DNA of 64,000 nucleotides from Noviherbaspirillum aerium (GCF_008929045.1 NZ_VFAH01000023.1:1-64000), one strand, 5' to 3'; shown: positions 9,006-18,062, counted from the first letter of the stretch. Notes: generated by a model from the sequence alone, not told the origin. Program-made: numbers and translations.

Positions 9006-9887
9006 ATGAAAAGAATATTCCTGTTCATCGCAACCAACCTGGCCGTTATGCTCGTGATGTCGGTCGTGTTGTCCCTGCTCGGCGTGAACCGCTACCTGAC
9101 CAGCAATGGCCTGAACCTGGGCAGCCTGATGGCGTATTCCCTGGTGGTCGGCTTCACCGGCGCCATCATCTCGCTGCTGATGAGCAAGCCCATGGCGAAA
9201 TGGTCTACCGGCGCGCATGTGATCGACGCTCCTTCCTCCTCGACGGAGCTGTGGCTGGTCGATACCGTCAAGCGTCTTTCCGACCGTGCCGGCATCGCCA
9301 TGCCGGAAGTGGCGATCTACGAGGGTGAGCCCAATGCATTCGCGACCGGCGCCTTCAAGAATTCCGCGCTGGTGGCCGTGTCGACCGGTTTGCTGGAAAG
9401 CATGACCAAGGATGAAGTCGAAGCCGTTCTCGGACACGAAATCGCACACGTTGCCAATGGCGACATGGTGACCCTGACGCTGATTCAGGGTGTCGTGAAT
9501 ACTTTTGTCGTATTCCTGGCGCGGGTGGTCGGCTATCTGATCGACAAGGCCGTATTCCGCAACAATGACGACCGCGGCCCAGGCATCGGCTACATGGTCA
9601 CGGTATTTGTCTGCGAAATCCTGTTCGGCATTCTCGCCTCGATCATCGTCGCCTGGTTCTCGCGCTATCGGGAATTTCGTGCCGATGCCGGTTCGGCAAA
9701 GCTGCTCGGCACGCCGCAGCCCATGGTCAAGGCCCTTGCCCGCCTCGGCGGTCTCGAGAGCGCGGACAGCCTGCCGCAGAATTTCCGCTCGTTCGGCATC
9801 AATGGCGGCGGCTCCGGTTTTGCGGCGCTGTTTTCCAGCCATCCGCCCATTGAGCAGCGCATCGCCGCGTTACGCAACGTACAGTAA
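9006..9887 (+). CDS. htpX: Membrane metalloprotease HtpX
   Basis: HtpX is an inner-membrane zinc protease (M48) that degrades damaged membrane proteins along with FtsH. The 293-residue product has two N-terminal membrane helices (about 4-23 and 36-58), the zinc motif HEIAH in [13 protein letters not shown], two further hydrophobic segments (about 160-180 and 195-217) and the third zinc ligand in the [13 protein letters not shown] region. The start ATG follows GGAGG (8994-8998) at good spacing. A hairpin terminator lies directly after the gene. Confidence 0.96.
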   Translation: MKRIFLFIATNLAVMLVMSVVLSLLGVNRYLTSNGLNLGSLMAYSLVVGFTGAIISLLMSKPMAKWSTGAHVIDAPSSSTELWLVDTVKRLSDRAGIAMPEVAIYEGEPNAFATGAFKNSALVAVSTGLLESMTKDEVEAVLGHEIAHVANGDMVTLTLIQGVVNTFVVFLARVVGYLIDKAVFRNNDDRGPGIGYMVTVFVCEILFGILASIIVAWFSRYREFRADAGSAKLLGTPQPMVKALARLGGLESADSLPQNFRSFGINGGGSGFAALFSSHPPIEQRIAALRNVQ

Positions 9888-9904
9888 TCCTCTTAATTTC
9901 AGTT

Positions 9905-9933
9905 ACGGCGGTCCCTAGGCCGCCGTTGTTTTT
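9905..9933 (+). terminator. Hairpin terminator of htpX touching the yciO start
   Basis: The stem ACGGCGG / CCGCCGT (7 bp, 8-nt loop) is followed by TTGTTTTT. The T run ends just 1 nt before the yciO ATG at 9935, which is unusual placement. Confidence 0.7.
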
Positions 9934-9934
9934 C

Positions 9935-10558
9935 ATGAGCCAATTTTTTCAAATTCATCCCGAGAATCCTCAGCTCCGCCTGATTAAGCAGGCGGTACAG
10001 ATCATCAACAGCGGCGGCATCGTGGCGCTGCCCACCGATTCCTGCTACGCGCTGGTCTGTCAGCTCGACAACAAGGGGGCCGTCGACCGTTTGCGCAGAA
10101 TTCGCGGCGTTGATGACAAGCATCACCTGACCCTGCTGTGCCGCGACCTGAGTGAAATTGCGCTCTATGCCCGGGTCGACAACCGCCAGTACCGGATGCT
10201 CAAGTCGGCAACGCCCGGACCCTTTACCGTCATTCTCGAGGCAACCAAGGAAGTGCCCCGGCGCCTCAGCCATCCCTCCCGCAAGACCATCGGATTGCGT
10301 GTGCCGGAGAACGTGATCGCTCATGCAGTTCTGGAGGAATTGGGCCAGCCGCTGCTCGGCACAACGCTGATCCTGCCCGATGACGACGACCCGTTGACCG
10401 ATCCGGAAGAGGTGCGCGATCGCCTCGAGCGCCAGATCGAGCTGGTGATCGATGGCGGCGCCTGCAGTCTCGAACCCACCACGGTGATCGATCTGACCGA
10501 CGACGAGCCGGCTTTGATTCGCCAGGGCAGGGGAGATGCGGCCGTCTTCGGCTTGTAA
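9935..10558 (+). CDS. yciO: YciO-type YrdC/Sua5 domain protein
   Basis: This is a 207-residue protein of the YrdC/Sua5 family, matching E. coli YciO closely in its start (MSQFFQIHPENPQLRLIKQA) and in PTDSCYAL, KEVPRRLSHPSRKTIGLRVP and TTVIDLTDD. YrdC and Sua5 make the threonylcarbamoyl-AMP used for the t6A37 tRNA modification; YciO is a paralogue whose own activity is weaker or unsettled. The ATG has no ribosome site: a terminator-like hairpin ends 1 nt before it. Translation may therefore depend on another start or on a leaderless transcript. Confidence 0.88.
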   Translation: MSQFFQIHPENPQLRLIKQAVQIINSGGIVALPTDSCYALVCQLDNKGAVDRLRRIRGVDDKHHLTLLCRDLSEIALYARVDNRQYRMLKSATPGPFTVILEATKEVPRRLSHPSRKTIGLRVPENVIAHAVLEELGQPLLGTTLILPDDDDPLTDPEEVRDRLERQIELVIDGGACSLEPTTVIDLTDDEPALIRQGRGDAAVFGL

Positions 10559-10628
10559 TCCCGCCTTTGCCGCATCCCGATGGCGGCGGCGGAGGGCCGT
10601 TCTTTCCGGGCTTCATCGACCCCTCTGT

Positions 10629-10634
10629 TAAAAT
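10629..10634 (+). promoter_or_regulatory. -10-like box 6 nt before the M50 protease start
   Basis: TAAAAT ends 6 nt before the ATG at 10641, and the gap is CCCCCC with no ribosome site. A transcript from here would begin at about the start codon. Confidence 0.38.
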
Positions 10635-10640
10635 CCCCCC

Positions 10641-11297
10641 ATGGAAGATCTCATTCAGACAATTGCCGTATATGCATTGCCGGTGCTGTTCGCCATCACG
10701 CTGCATGAAGCCGCGCATGCCTACGCCGCCCGATATTTGGGTGATTCGACTGCCTACATGCAGGGACGGATGAGCCTGAACCCGGTGCGGCACATCGATC
10801 CCTTCGGCACCATCGTCATTCCCATCCTACTGTACGTAGGCACCTCCGGCAGTTTTCTGTTCGGCTATGCCAAGCCGGTACCGGTGGAATACGGCAACCT
10901 GCGCAAGCCCAAGCGCGACATGGCATGGGTGGCGCTTGCTGGCCCATCCGCCAATTTCCTCATGGCCTTCCTGTGGATGGTCTTTGCCATCGTCCTCACG
11001 GTGGCGGGCGTCAGCGAGGAGTTCTTCATGCGCATGGCGCGTGCCGGCATCCTGACCAATCTGGTCATGTTTGCATTCAACCTGTTTCCCATTCCTCCGC
11101 TTGACGGCGGCAGGGTGCTTACCAGTCTTTTGCCGAACAGGTATGCTTACAGGTTCGCGCAGATCGAGCCGTACGGCTTCTTCATCGTGATGGGCCTTGT
11201 CCTGCTCAAGATCCTGCATTTCTGGATGGTGCCGGTGATGACCGCGGCCCATTCGCTGCTGCAGCTGATCATTACTCCCCTTAAATTCTTTCTCTAA
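10641..11297 (+). CDS. Site-2 protease family (M50) membrane metalloprotease
   Basis: This is a 218-residue intramembrane zinc protease-like protein of the short M50B type (no PDZ domain). It has the zinc motif HEAAH at residues 22-26 within the first membrane helix, and the second motif NLFPIPPLDGGRVL near residue 150 with the third ligand Asp. At least four hydrophobic segments are visible. Substrates are unknown. It sits 10 nt before trpS, so the two are probably one transcript. No ribosome site precedes its ATG. Confidence 0.88.
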   Translation: MEDLIQTIAVYALPVLFAITLHEAAHAYAARYLGDSTAYMQGRMSLNPVRHIDPFGTIVIPILLYVGTSGSFLFGYAKPVPVEYGNLRKPKRDMAWVALAGPSANFLMAFLWMVFAIVLTVAGVSEEFFMRMARAGILTNLVMFAFNLFPIPPLDGGRVLTSLLPNRYAYRFAQIEPYGFFIVMGLVLLKILHFWMVPVMTAAHSLLQLIITPLKFFL

Positions 11298-11307
11298 GCT
11301 GAACACT

Positions 11308-12516
11308 ATGTATCCCGACCGCGTTGTTTCCGGCATGCGTCCGACTGGGGCGATGCACCTTGGCCATTATCACGGTGCCCTCAAGAACTGGGTCAAGATG
11401 CAATCCGAATTGCCTTGCCTGTTCTTTGTCGCCGACTGGCATGCGCTGACAACCCATTACGACGATCCGAGCATTATTGAAACCAGTACCTGGGACATGG
11501 TCATCGACTGGCTGGCAGCGGGAGTCGACCCGGCGCAGGCCACCCTGTTCATCCAGTCGAAGGTTCCTGAACACGCCGAACTGCATCTGCTGCTGTCGAT
11601 GGCAACGCCGCTGGGCTGGCTCGAACGCGTCCCGACCTACAAGGATCAGCAGGAAAAGCTGGCGGACCGCGATCTGGCGACTTACGGATTCCTCGGCTAC
11701 CCGCTGCTGCAGGCGGCGGACGTGCTGATCTACCGTGCCAGCCTGGTACCGGTAGGCGAGGACCAGGTGCCCCACATTGAAATGATGCGCGAGCTGGCCC
11801 GCCGCTTCAATCATCTCTACGGCAAGGAAAAGGGTTTCGAGGAAAAGGCCCAGGACGCCATCAAGAAGCTCGGCAGCAAGCGGGCGCGCATCTACACCGA
11901 ATTGCGCACCGACTACCAGCAGCAGGGCAACGCCGACGCGCTGGAACAGGCCAAGGCCATGCTCGAGGAAGCGCAGAACCTGTCGATGATCGATCGCGAG
12001 CGGCTGTTCGGCTATCTAGAGGGCAGCCGCAAGCTGATCCTGGTCGAGCCGCAGGCTCGCCTGACCGAAGATTCCCGTCTTCCCGGACTGGATGGTCAGA
12101 AAATGTCCAAGAGCTACGGCAATTCGATCACCCTGCGCGAGGACAAGGAGTCGGTCACCAAGAAGATTCGCACCATGCCGACCGATCCCGCGCGCGTACG
12201 CCGGACCGATCCCGGCGAGCCGGAGAAATGCCCAGTATGGCAGCTGCACAAGGTCTACTCGGATGAGGAGACCAAGGACTGGGTGCTCAAGGGCTGCCGT
12301 TCCGCCGGCATCGGCTGCCTCGAGTGCAAGCAACCTGTGGTCGACGGCGTACTCAAGGAGCAGGAACCCATGCGCGAGCGCGCGCAGAAGTACCTTGATG
12401 ATCCTTCTCTGGTCCGCGCCATCGTGGCGGATGGCTGCGACAAGGCCCGCAAGCTTGCGCAGGAAACCATGCGCGATGTGCGCGAGGCAATGGGATTGGG
12501 ATACAACACGCTTTGA
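11308..12516 (+). CDS. trpS: Tryptophanyl-tRNA synthetase
   Basis: This class I synthetase charges tRNA-Trp. The HIGH-like signature is MHLGHYHG in the N-terminal nucleotide-binding fold, and the second signature is GQKMSKSYGNS. At 402 residues it is longer than the ~334 of E. coli; the extra segment around residues 165-235 (charged helices with EKAQDAIKKLG) is, to my recollection, common in betaproteobacterial TrpS. It lies 10 nt after the M50 protease gene and 28 nt before a methyltransferase gene. Confidence 0.97.
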   Translation: MYPDRVVSGMRPTGAMHLGHYHGALKNWVKMQSELPCLFFVADWHALTTHYDDPSIIETSTWDMVIDWLAAGVDPAQATLFIQSKVPEHAELHLLLSMATPLGWLERVPTYKDQQEKLADRDLATYGFLGYPLLQAADVLIYRASLVPVGEDQVPHIEMMRELARRFNHLYGKEKGFEEKAQDAIKKLGSKRARIYTELRTDYQQQGNADALEQAKAMLEEAQNLSMIDRERLFGYLEGSRKLILVEPQARLTEDSRLPGLDGQKMSKSYGNSITLREDKESVTKKIRTMPTDPARVRRTDPGEPEKCPVWQLHKVYSDEETKDWVLKGCRSAGIGCLECKQPVVDGVLKEQEPMRERAQKYLDDPSLVRAIVADGCDKARKLAQETMRDVREAMGLGYNTL

Positions 12517-12544
12517 ATGCGTGCTGACCGTCTATCAACGCGCC

Positions 12545-13132
12545 ATGATGACATCGCATCTACCGCTGGCAGAAGCTTCCGCATGGATCAGGCGATTCGC
12601 GCCGCTGATCCCCGAGGGCGAGATACTCGACCTTGCCTGCGGAAGCGGCCGGCATGCGCGTTTCCTGGCGAAGGAAGGACATCCGGTTCTGGCAGTGGAC
12701 AAGGATCCAGACGCGCTGTCCGGCGCGGCGGGGGCATGCATCACCACTTTGCAGATGGATCTGGAGGCGCACGCGGCAGACGAGCAACCGCAATGGCCGT
12801 TCGAAGCAGACCGCTTTGCCGGCATCGTGGTCACCAATTACCTGCATCGCCCGCTGCTGCCTTTCCTGTTTGCCAGTCTTGCGCCTTCAGGGCTGCTGCT
12901 GTACGAGACCTTTGCATCTGGAAATGAACATTTTGGCAAGCCTTCCAATCCCGCCTTCCTGCTTCAGCCCGGCGAATTGCTCCGGTTCGCAATGCGCTTC
13001 GCCGACCAGGGCGCGCGCGTCGTAGCCTACGAGGACGGATATGCGGAAACCCCGAAGCCCGCCATGGTCCAGCGGCTGTGCCTGATAAAGGGCAATGCCG
13101 CCTGCGGGCCGAAAGGACTACGGCTCTTTTGA
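12545..13132 (+). CDS. Class I SAM-dependent methyltransferase
   Basis: This is a 195-residue Rossmann methyltransferase. Motif I is ILDLACGSGRHARFLA, followed by the acidic end of strand 2 (VLAVDKDPDAL) and the motif IV-like FAGIVVTNYLHRPLL. It resembles small TehB/UbiE-like enzymes; the substrate is unknown. Two adjacent ATGs at 12545 and 12548 are available, 28 nt after trpS, and longer open frame upstream is the trpS shadow. It is probably the last gene of the M50-trpS transcript, since dapA has its own promoter-like region. Confidence 0.77.
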   Translation: MMTSHLPLAEASAWIRRFAPLIPEGEILDLACGSGRHARFLAKEGHPVLAVDKDPDALSGAAGACITTLQMDLEAHAADEQPQWPFEADRFAGIVVTNYLHRPLLPFLFASLAPSGLLLYETFASGNEHFGKPSNPAFLLQPGELLRFAMRFADQGARVVAYEDGYAETPKPAMVQRLCLIKGNAACGPKGLRLF

Positions 13133-13150
13133 ATTGGCTGCTCCGGGAGA

Positions 13151-13181
13151 TTGACCACACGAGCAGGCTATCCGCTACAAT
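13151..13181 (+). promoter_or_regulatory. Candidate dapA promoter
   Basis: TTGACC (13151) and TACAAT (13176) are spaced 19 nt apart, 30 bp before the dapA ATG. The spacer is longer than the usual 17. Confidence 0.4.
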
Positions 13182-13211
13182 CAACCCTTTCTATTCTTAC
13201 CGAATAACATC

Positions 13212-14090
13212 ATGATCCAGGGCAGCATAGTCGCAATCGTCACCCCCATGCACGCAGATGGCAGTATTGATTTGCCCGGCTTGCGGAAATTGATCGACTG
13301 GCATATTGCTGAAGGTACCGATGGCATCGTCATTGTAGGAACCACCGGCGAATCTCCGACCGTGTCGGTGGAAGAGCACTGCGAACTGATCAAGGTCGCA
13401 GTCGAGCATACCGCAAAGCGCATTCCCATCATTGCCGGCACCGGCGGCAACTCGACGACCGAAGCGATAGAACTGACCCGCTATGCAAAGAGTGTCGGCG
13501 CCGATGCTTCTCTGCTTGTGGTTCCTTATTACAACCGTCCGACGCAGGAAGGCATGTACCGGCATTTCAGGAAAATTGCAGAGTCGGTCGATCTGCCGGC
13601 GATTCTCTACAATGTTCCGGGCCGTACTGTGGCCGACATGTCCAATGACACCATCCTGCGCCTCGCACAAGTCCCCGGCATCATCGGCGTCAAGGACGCA
13701 ACCGGCAATATCGGGCGCGGCAGCGATCTGATCCGTCTCGCACCCAAATCCTTCGCAGTCTTTTCCGGCGATGACCCGACGGCAATGGCACTCATGTTCT
13801 GCGGCGGCAAGGGCAATATTTCGGTGACGGCAAACGTCGCCCCAAGGGCAATGCATGAACTCTGCGTTGCTGCAATGAGCGGACGCGTCGCTGAAGCGGT
13901 CGCCATCAATAACCGCGTGCTCCCGCTGCACAACAAGCTTTTTGTCGAACCCAATCCGGTTCCGGTGAAATGGGCGCTGGCGCAGATGGGCATGATGCCG
14001 GACGGCATCCGCTTGCCCCTGGCTCCGCTCGCTGAGGAATATCATGAAGTCGTGCGGGCTGCGCTGCGCGAGTCGGGTGTATTACAATAA
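13212..14090 (+). CDS. dapA: 4-hydroxy-tetrahydrodipicolinate synthase
   Basis: DapA condenses pyruvate with aspartate semialdehyde, the first committed step to lysine and diaminopimelate. The 292-residue TIM barrel shows GTTGESPTV (pyruvate-binding Thr-Thr), [11 protein letters not shown] with the catalytic Tyr, and [10 protein letters not shown] with the Schiff-base Lys. Its length matches the family. It is followed 48 nt later by bamC, the same dapA-bamC order as in E. coli. Confidence 0.97.
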   Translation: MIQGSIVAIVTPMHADGSIDLPGLRKLIDWHIAEGTDGIVIVGTTGESPTVSVEEHCELIKVAVEHTAKRIPIIAGTGGNSTTEAIELTRYAKSVGADASLLVVPYYNRPTQEGMYRHFRKIAESVDLPAILYNVPGRTVADMSNDTILRLAQVPGIIGVKDATGNIGRGSDLIRLAPKSFAVFSGDDPTAMALMFCGGKGNISVTANVAPRAMHELCVAAMSGRVAEAVAINNRVLPLHNKLFVEPNPVPVKWALAQMGMMPDGIRLPLAPLAEEYHEVVRAALRESGVLQ

Positions 14091-14138
14091 GCGCCGTTTG
14101 TTGCCAGCAGATAAATACTTCACCTTTCCAGCATCGAC

Positions 14139-15287
14139 ATGACTATTCGCAAGCACTCTCAGATGGCCCAACGTGGATTCCTTTATGCATTGGCGTTGGC
14201 CGGCATGGTGGGCTGCAGTTCGATAGGTAATCTCCTTGAGCCCGACCGCGTGGAGTATAAAAGCGCGGGCAAGGCGCCATCCCTTGAGATTCCTCCTGAC
14301 CTGACGCAGTTGCAGCGCGAGAATCGTTACGCGATCCCGGAAGCGAACCGAGGCACGGCAACGGCATCCGGCTATACGCTGCAGCAAAGCGCCCGTCCGA
14401 CAGCCACTACCACCGTCGCGCCGGTGACTTCGGCCGACATTCGCATCGAGCGCGCCGGCAACCAGCGTTGGCTGGTAGTGAAGCAGGCACCGGAAGTCTT
14501 GTGGCCACAGATCAAGGACTTCTGGCAGGACTCCGGTTTCCTCCTGGTGCAGGAAACACCGCAGGCCGGCATCATGGAAACCGATTGGGCCGAAAATCGT
14601 GCGAAGATTCCACAGGACTTCATTCGCAATGCCTTGGGCAAGGCGCTGGATTCGCTGTATTCCACGGGTGAGCGCGACAAGTTCCGCACCCGCCTGGAGC
14701 GCGCCGCGGATGGATCTACCGAGATCTATATCAGCCACCGCGGCATGCAGGAAGTGCTCGTTGGCACCCAGAAGGAATCCACAACCTGGACGCCGCGTCC
14801 CGCCGACCCGGAACTCGAAGCCGAATTCCTGTCTCGCCTGATGGCGCGTATCGGCTCCGAAGAGGTGAAGGCAAAGGCAACAGTCGCCAATGCGATATCG
14901 CAGCCTTCGCGCGCCAAACTGGTCAAGGGCACCAACGGTGGTTATGTCGAAGTGGAAGAGGGCTTTGACCGTGCATGGCGCCGTGTCGGCCTGGCACTTG
15001 ATCGCGTTGGATTCACTGTCGAAGATCGGGACCGTACGCAGGGTCTGTATTTCGTGCGCTATGTCGATCCTGATGCCGACCAGAAGCAGAACGACAAGGG
15101 CTTCTTCTCCAAGCTGTTTACCTTTGGATCTAGCAGCGATAAAGCCAAGACAGCACCGCGCTACCAGGTATCCGTCAAGGGTGCGGGTACAAGCAGCCAG
15201 GTGGCCATCCTGAATAATGAGGGAAGGCCGGAAACATCTCAGACCGCCGACCGCATCTTGTCGCTGCTGAATGAGCAACTGAAGTAA
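14139..15287 (+). CDS. bamC: Outer-membrane assembly lipoprotein BamC
   Basis: BamC is a lipoprotein of the BAM complex that inserts beta-barrel proteins into the outer membrane. The 382-residue product has a signal sequence with the lipobox MVGC at about residues 23-26, then the conserved unstructured N-terminus (LEPDRVEYKSAGKAPSLEIP) that contacts BamD, then two helix-grip domains (the second starting near VEVEEGFDRAWRRVGLALDR). A second in-frame ATG at 14163 would also leave a usable signal peptide. Position after dapA supports the call. Confidence 0.9.
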   Translation: MTIRKHSQMAQRGFLYALALAGMVGCSSIGNLLEPDRVEYKSAGKAPSLEIPPDLTQLQRENRYAIPEANRGTATASGYTLQQSARPTATTTVAPVTSADIRIERAGNQRWLVVKQAPEVLWPQIKDFWQDSGFLLVQETPQAGIMETDWAENRAKIPQDFIRNALGKALDSLYSTGERDKFRTRLERAADGSTEIYISHRGMQEVLVGTQKESTTWTPRPADPELEAEFLSRLMARIGSEEVKAKATVANAISQPSRAKLVKGTNGGYVEVEEGFDRAWRRVGLALDRVGFTVEDRDRTQGLYFVRYVDPDADQKQNDKGFFSKLFTFGSSSDKAKTAPRYQVSVKGAGTSSQVAILNNEGRPETSQTADRILSLLNEQLK

Positions 15288-15304
15288 TCAACCAAGTTTT
15301 TCAT

Positions 15305-16084
15305 TTGAAGTTTGCAAGTCTAGGAAGTGGCAGTGAAGGTAATGCACTGCTAATCTCAACCACATCCAGCATGACAGACACCACTGTCATGCTGGACTGC
15401 GGGTTCAATATCAAGGAAACCGAGCGACGCCTTCTGCGTCTTGGAATGGCTCCAGGTGACCTTGATGGCATCGTGGTGACCCACGAACACCAGGACCATG
15501 TCGGCGGCGCTCTTAAATTTGCGCGTCGCCACCGCCTTCCAGTCTGGATGTCTTACGGAACCTATCAGGCAGTTCGAAAGGATTGCGACGGCGTTGCTTT
15601 CCATTTTTGCCGGGATGGTGAAGCGCTGAATATTGGGCATCTTGAATTGATACCCTTTACGGTTCCCCATGACGCCCGCGAGCCGGTGCAGTACGTGATC
15701 AGCGACGACCGCTTCAAGCTCGGAGTGCTCACCGACGCCGGACAGTCAACCCCGCACTTGACGCGTAGCCTCAGCGGCTGTGATGCTCTGGTATTGGAGT
15801 GCAATCATGACCGTGAGATGCTGGCCAACTCGGCTTACCCTGCGTCGCTGCGAAATCGGATCGGCGGCGCATACGGTCATCTCTCCAACGATACGACGGC
15901 GGAAATACTGGCTTCACTGGATCGGTCCAGACTCAAGATCGTGATCGGCGCTCATCTGAGCCAGCAAAACAATACTCCTGAACTGGCGAGGGCTGCCTTG
16001 TGCAGTGTAGTTGAGCATGAGACAGCACGCGTAGTTATCGCCTGCCAGGCTGAAGGGTTTGGCTGGATTAACATTGAAGGCTAG
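15305..16084 (+). CDS. MBL-fold metallo-hydrolase (YycJ/WalJ-like)
   Basis: This is a 259-residue metallo-beta-lactamase-fold hydrolase with the core motif THEHQDHVGG, the late ligands TDAG and YGHLSNDT, and a final IGAHLSQQNN. It resembles the YycJ group of DNA or phosphodiester hydrolases; substrate unproven. The only start that keeps the conserved opening KFASLGSGSEGN is a TTG at 15305, 17 nt after bamC and without a ribosome site. The TAG stop (16082-16084) belongs to the CTAG end of a dispersed palindromic repeat. Confidence 0.85.
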   Translation: MKFASLGSGSEGNALLISTTSSMTDTTVMLDCGFNIKETERRLLRLGMAPGDLDGIVVTHEHQDHVGGALKFARRHRLPVWMSYGTYQAVRKDCDGVAFHFCRDGEALNIGHLELIPFTVPHDAREPVQYVISDDRFKLGVLTDAGQSTPHLTRSLSGCDALVLECNHDREMLANSAYPASLRNRIGGAYGHLSNDTTAEILASLDRSRLKIVIGAHLSQQNNTPELARAALCSVVEHETARVVIACQAEGFGWINIEG

Positions 16085-16170
16085 AGCGGTTTCGCCTTGA
16101 CCTGCCTGTCGATCCAGGACAGATTTCTGCCGGCACTGCGTTGTGACTCCTCGCCATGGCGGGGCCATGA
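16081..16170 (-). repeat. Dispersed CTAG palindromic repeat, partial copy
   Basis: The sequence is the reverse complement of the right half of the element at 45062-45225. Shared blocks include CTAGAGCGG, TTGACCTGCCTG, CCGGCACTGCGTTGTGACTC and GCCATGGC. Similarity fades after about 16170, where the other half is degenerate or lost. The first bases form the stop codon of the preceding MBL-fold gene. Confidence 0.82.
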
Positions 16171-16361
16171 GAATTGGACCGCGTCACTCCAATGCGCTGT
16201 TTTGTTTTCGCATTGTCAGCGCGGAGGATTGTATTGATCCGAGCCATTCCGTGAATGACCGCAATTGGATGGATAGTGCAGGAGCTTTATAAAACACCGG
16301 TGGGCGCTGCCGCACCAGAACTGCCGAGCAAGCAAACTTCCTGTATCTCTACAAGACAAAT

Positions 16362-16390
16362 AAAAAAGCCGACCAGAGGTCGGCTTTTTT
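16362..16390. terminator. Bidirectional terminator after the Ala-rich lipoprotein gene
   Basis: A stem AAAAAAGCCGACC / GGTCGGCTTTTTT with loop AGA lies 14 nt downstream of the minus-strand lipoprotein stop. It has T runs in both orientations, so it also closes the plus-strand bamC/MBL transcript. Confidence 0.88.
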
Positions 16391-16404
16391 TAAGCAATCA
16401 GTGA

Positions 16405-16704
16405 TTACTTGGATGCAGCGGCGCCAGCAGCAGCGGAGTCGCCGGAAGCAGCCGGAGCAGCAGCTGCAGGAGCAGCAGCGGAGTCGGAAGCGGCCGGAGC
16501 AGCAGCTGCAGGAGCGGCGGAGTCGGAAGCGGCCGGAGCAGCGGCAGCCGGAGCAGCGGAATCGGAAGCAGCCGGAGCAGCAGCGGCCGGAGCGGCAGCA
16601 GGAGCTTCAGCAGCAGGTGCTGCCGGAGCAGCAGCTTCTTCTTTCTTGCCGCAAGCAGCCAGAGCAACAGCCAGCAGGGAGGCGATCAGCAGAGTCTTTT
16701 TCAT
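16405..16704 (-). CDS. Ala/Pro-rich repeat lipoprotein
   Basis: This is a 99-residue product with a clear signal peptide (MKKTLLIASLLAVALAAC) and lipobox ALAAC. It is followed by GKKEE and then almost only A, P, S and D in about four copies of a 13-residue unit (APAAAAPAASDSA). The mature part is probably a flexible, extended linker-like chain on the membrane. An AAGGGAA ribosome site stands before the ATG and a strong terminator follows, so it is a real small gene. Function unknown. The unit number may vary between strains. Confidence 0.72.
   Translation of the reverse strand: MKKTLLIASLLAVALAACGKKEEAAAPAAPAAEAPAAAPAAAAPAASDSAAPAAAAPAASDSAAPAAAAPAASDSAAAPAAAAPAASGDSAAAGAAASK
16432..16593. 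repeat. Tandem ~39-bp repeats inside the Ala-rich lipoprotein gene
   Basis: Four imperfect copies of a ~39-bp unit, rich in GCAGC/GGAGC, encode APAAAAPAASDSA-like units. The low complexity opens several reading frames on both strands here. Confidence 0.8.
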
Positions 16705-16925
16705 GAAATTTTCCCTTAAAAAATAAATTTATTATCAAACATCGTGGCGATGAATAATTACCGGTAATTATCGCTCGGTAGGTGTTTTCCACCGTGCCGC
16801 ACTTTTGTTGCATTGCACCGTTTGAAAACTTCCTAACTCGCAATTATAACGTTTTTTGCGCACCACAGCAGAGCCGAGTTACCTTTTAGTAAGTCTATTG
16901 TAAGTAAATGTAAGGCCAAGTCGGA

Positions 16926-18050
16926 TCATCTTCCCAGTACGAGCCAGCCATCGGTGTACCAGAGATGCAGCGCCTCTTTCATGTCTTCGGAGGCGGTTGT
17001 CAGTTGGGCGCCTTCGAGTCCACGGTCATCCGCCAGAGCGGCAAGCAGCTTGCGGTCAGACGCATTTGCGGTGAAGGATTCACCATTGATAAAGATATGC
17101 TTGCCCTTGTAGAGCATTCTTGTTTTGCGTGAGAGCTTGATGCCTCTCTTCTGTGCGCTCGCGATAAAACGCGTCAGGTTCAAGGGCCTGGCCGACCTGT
17201 CGAAGAACACATTCGGTTTTGGCTCTGAAAGGTATTCGCCAAGAAATACCGCGACGTCTTCACTTGTAAAACGGACTTTGTCGAGTTCAAAGGCAACCTG
17301 TTCAAGCATGGCATTGCCAATTTCCGCCGGACGCCGCGATACCGCAAGTTCAGGGTCGGCATAGCGGCCGGGCAAGTCAATCGTGTCGGCCATGAATTGC
17401 AGGAATGCTTCGCCAAGCTCCTGGTATGACGGTGCGCGGAAGCCGATCGAATACGTCATGCATTCGCCCTCGGCAATGCCATCATGTGCGTAATGCGGCG
17501 GCAGATACAGCATGTCGCCAGGCTCAAGCACATACTCTTCTTCCGTCTGAAAATTCTTCAGGATCTTGAGCGGCATGCCTTCCTGCAGGCTCAAATCCTG
17601 TTGCGCACTGATGCTCCAGCGCCGCCGGCCATGAGCCTGCAACAAAAAGACATCATATGAATCGAAGTGAGGACCGACGCCGCCGCCATCGGTCGCATAG
17701 CTGATCATCAGATCGTCGAGTCTGGCATCTGGAATGAAACGGAATTGCTGCAGCAGGGCGTCCGCGGCATCGTCATGCAGATTAACGCCCTGTACCAGCA
17801 TGGTCCATCCCTTCTGGTCAAATGAGGGAAGCGCTTGCGCAGGACCGCTTTGCATTTGCCATTTTCCCTTGAAGTGGGTGATCAGGCGTGATTCCACATC
17901 ATCTTTGGCGGCAAGCGCGCAAAGATCATCGCGTGAAAGAATCGGTTGAAATCCGGGAATCGCCTGGCGTATCAGGAGCGGCTTCTTGTGCCAGTAATCA
18001 CGCAGGAATTTTTGCGGTGTCATGCCACCGAGGATGCTATGGGTTTTCAT
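16926..18050 (-). CDS. roxA: Cupin/JmjC-type 50S ribosomal protein L16 arginine 3-hydroxylase
   Basis: This 374-residue protein resembles E. coli YcfD/RoxA, a 2-oxoglutarate/Fe(II) oxygenase that hydroxylates an arginine of ribosomal protein L16. The iron facial triad is in GPHFDSYDVFLLQ (HxD) and YLPPHYAHDG (His). A C-terminal winged-helix-like dimer region follows (VAVFLGEYLSEPK). The start at MKTHSILGG is chosen over an ATG 8 codons upstream. It has no ribosome site, but TATAAT lies 6 nt before the ATG. It is divergent from slyD. Confidence 0.85.
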   Translation of the reverse strand: MKTHSILGGMTPQKFLRDYWHKKPLLIRQAIPGFQPILSRDDLCALAAKDDVESRLITHFKGKWQMQSGPAQALPSFDQKGWTMLVQGVNLHDDAADALLQQFRFIPDARLDDLMISYATDGGGVGPHFDSYDVFLLQAHGRRRWSISAQQDLSLQEGMPLKILKNFQTEEEYVLEPGDMLYLPPHYAHDGIAEGECMTYSIGFRAPSYQELGEAFLQFMADTIDLPGRYADPELAVSRRPAEIGNAMLEQVAFELDKVRFTSEDVAVFLGEYLSEPKPNVFFDRSARPLNLTRFIASAQKRGIKLSRKTRMLYKGKHIFINGESFTANASDRKLLAALADDRGLEGAQLTTASEDMKEALHLWYTDGWLVLGR

Positions 18051-18056
18051 GTTTGT

Positions 18057-18062
18057 ATTATA
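18057..18062 (-). promoter_or_regulatory. -10 box 6 nt before the roxA start
   Basis: A perfect TATAAT (minus strand) ends 6 nt before the roxA ATG, with no ribosome site. This predicts a leaderless transcript. No convincing -35 box is seen. Confidence 0.4.

Noticed and set aside
16401-16726. Several open frames on both strands with Gln-, Leu- or Ala-rich products
   Set aside because: Only the minus-strand frame has a signal peptide, lipobox, ribosome site and terminator. The others come from the GCN-like repeats.
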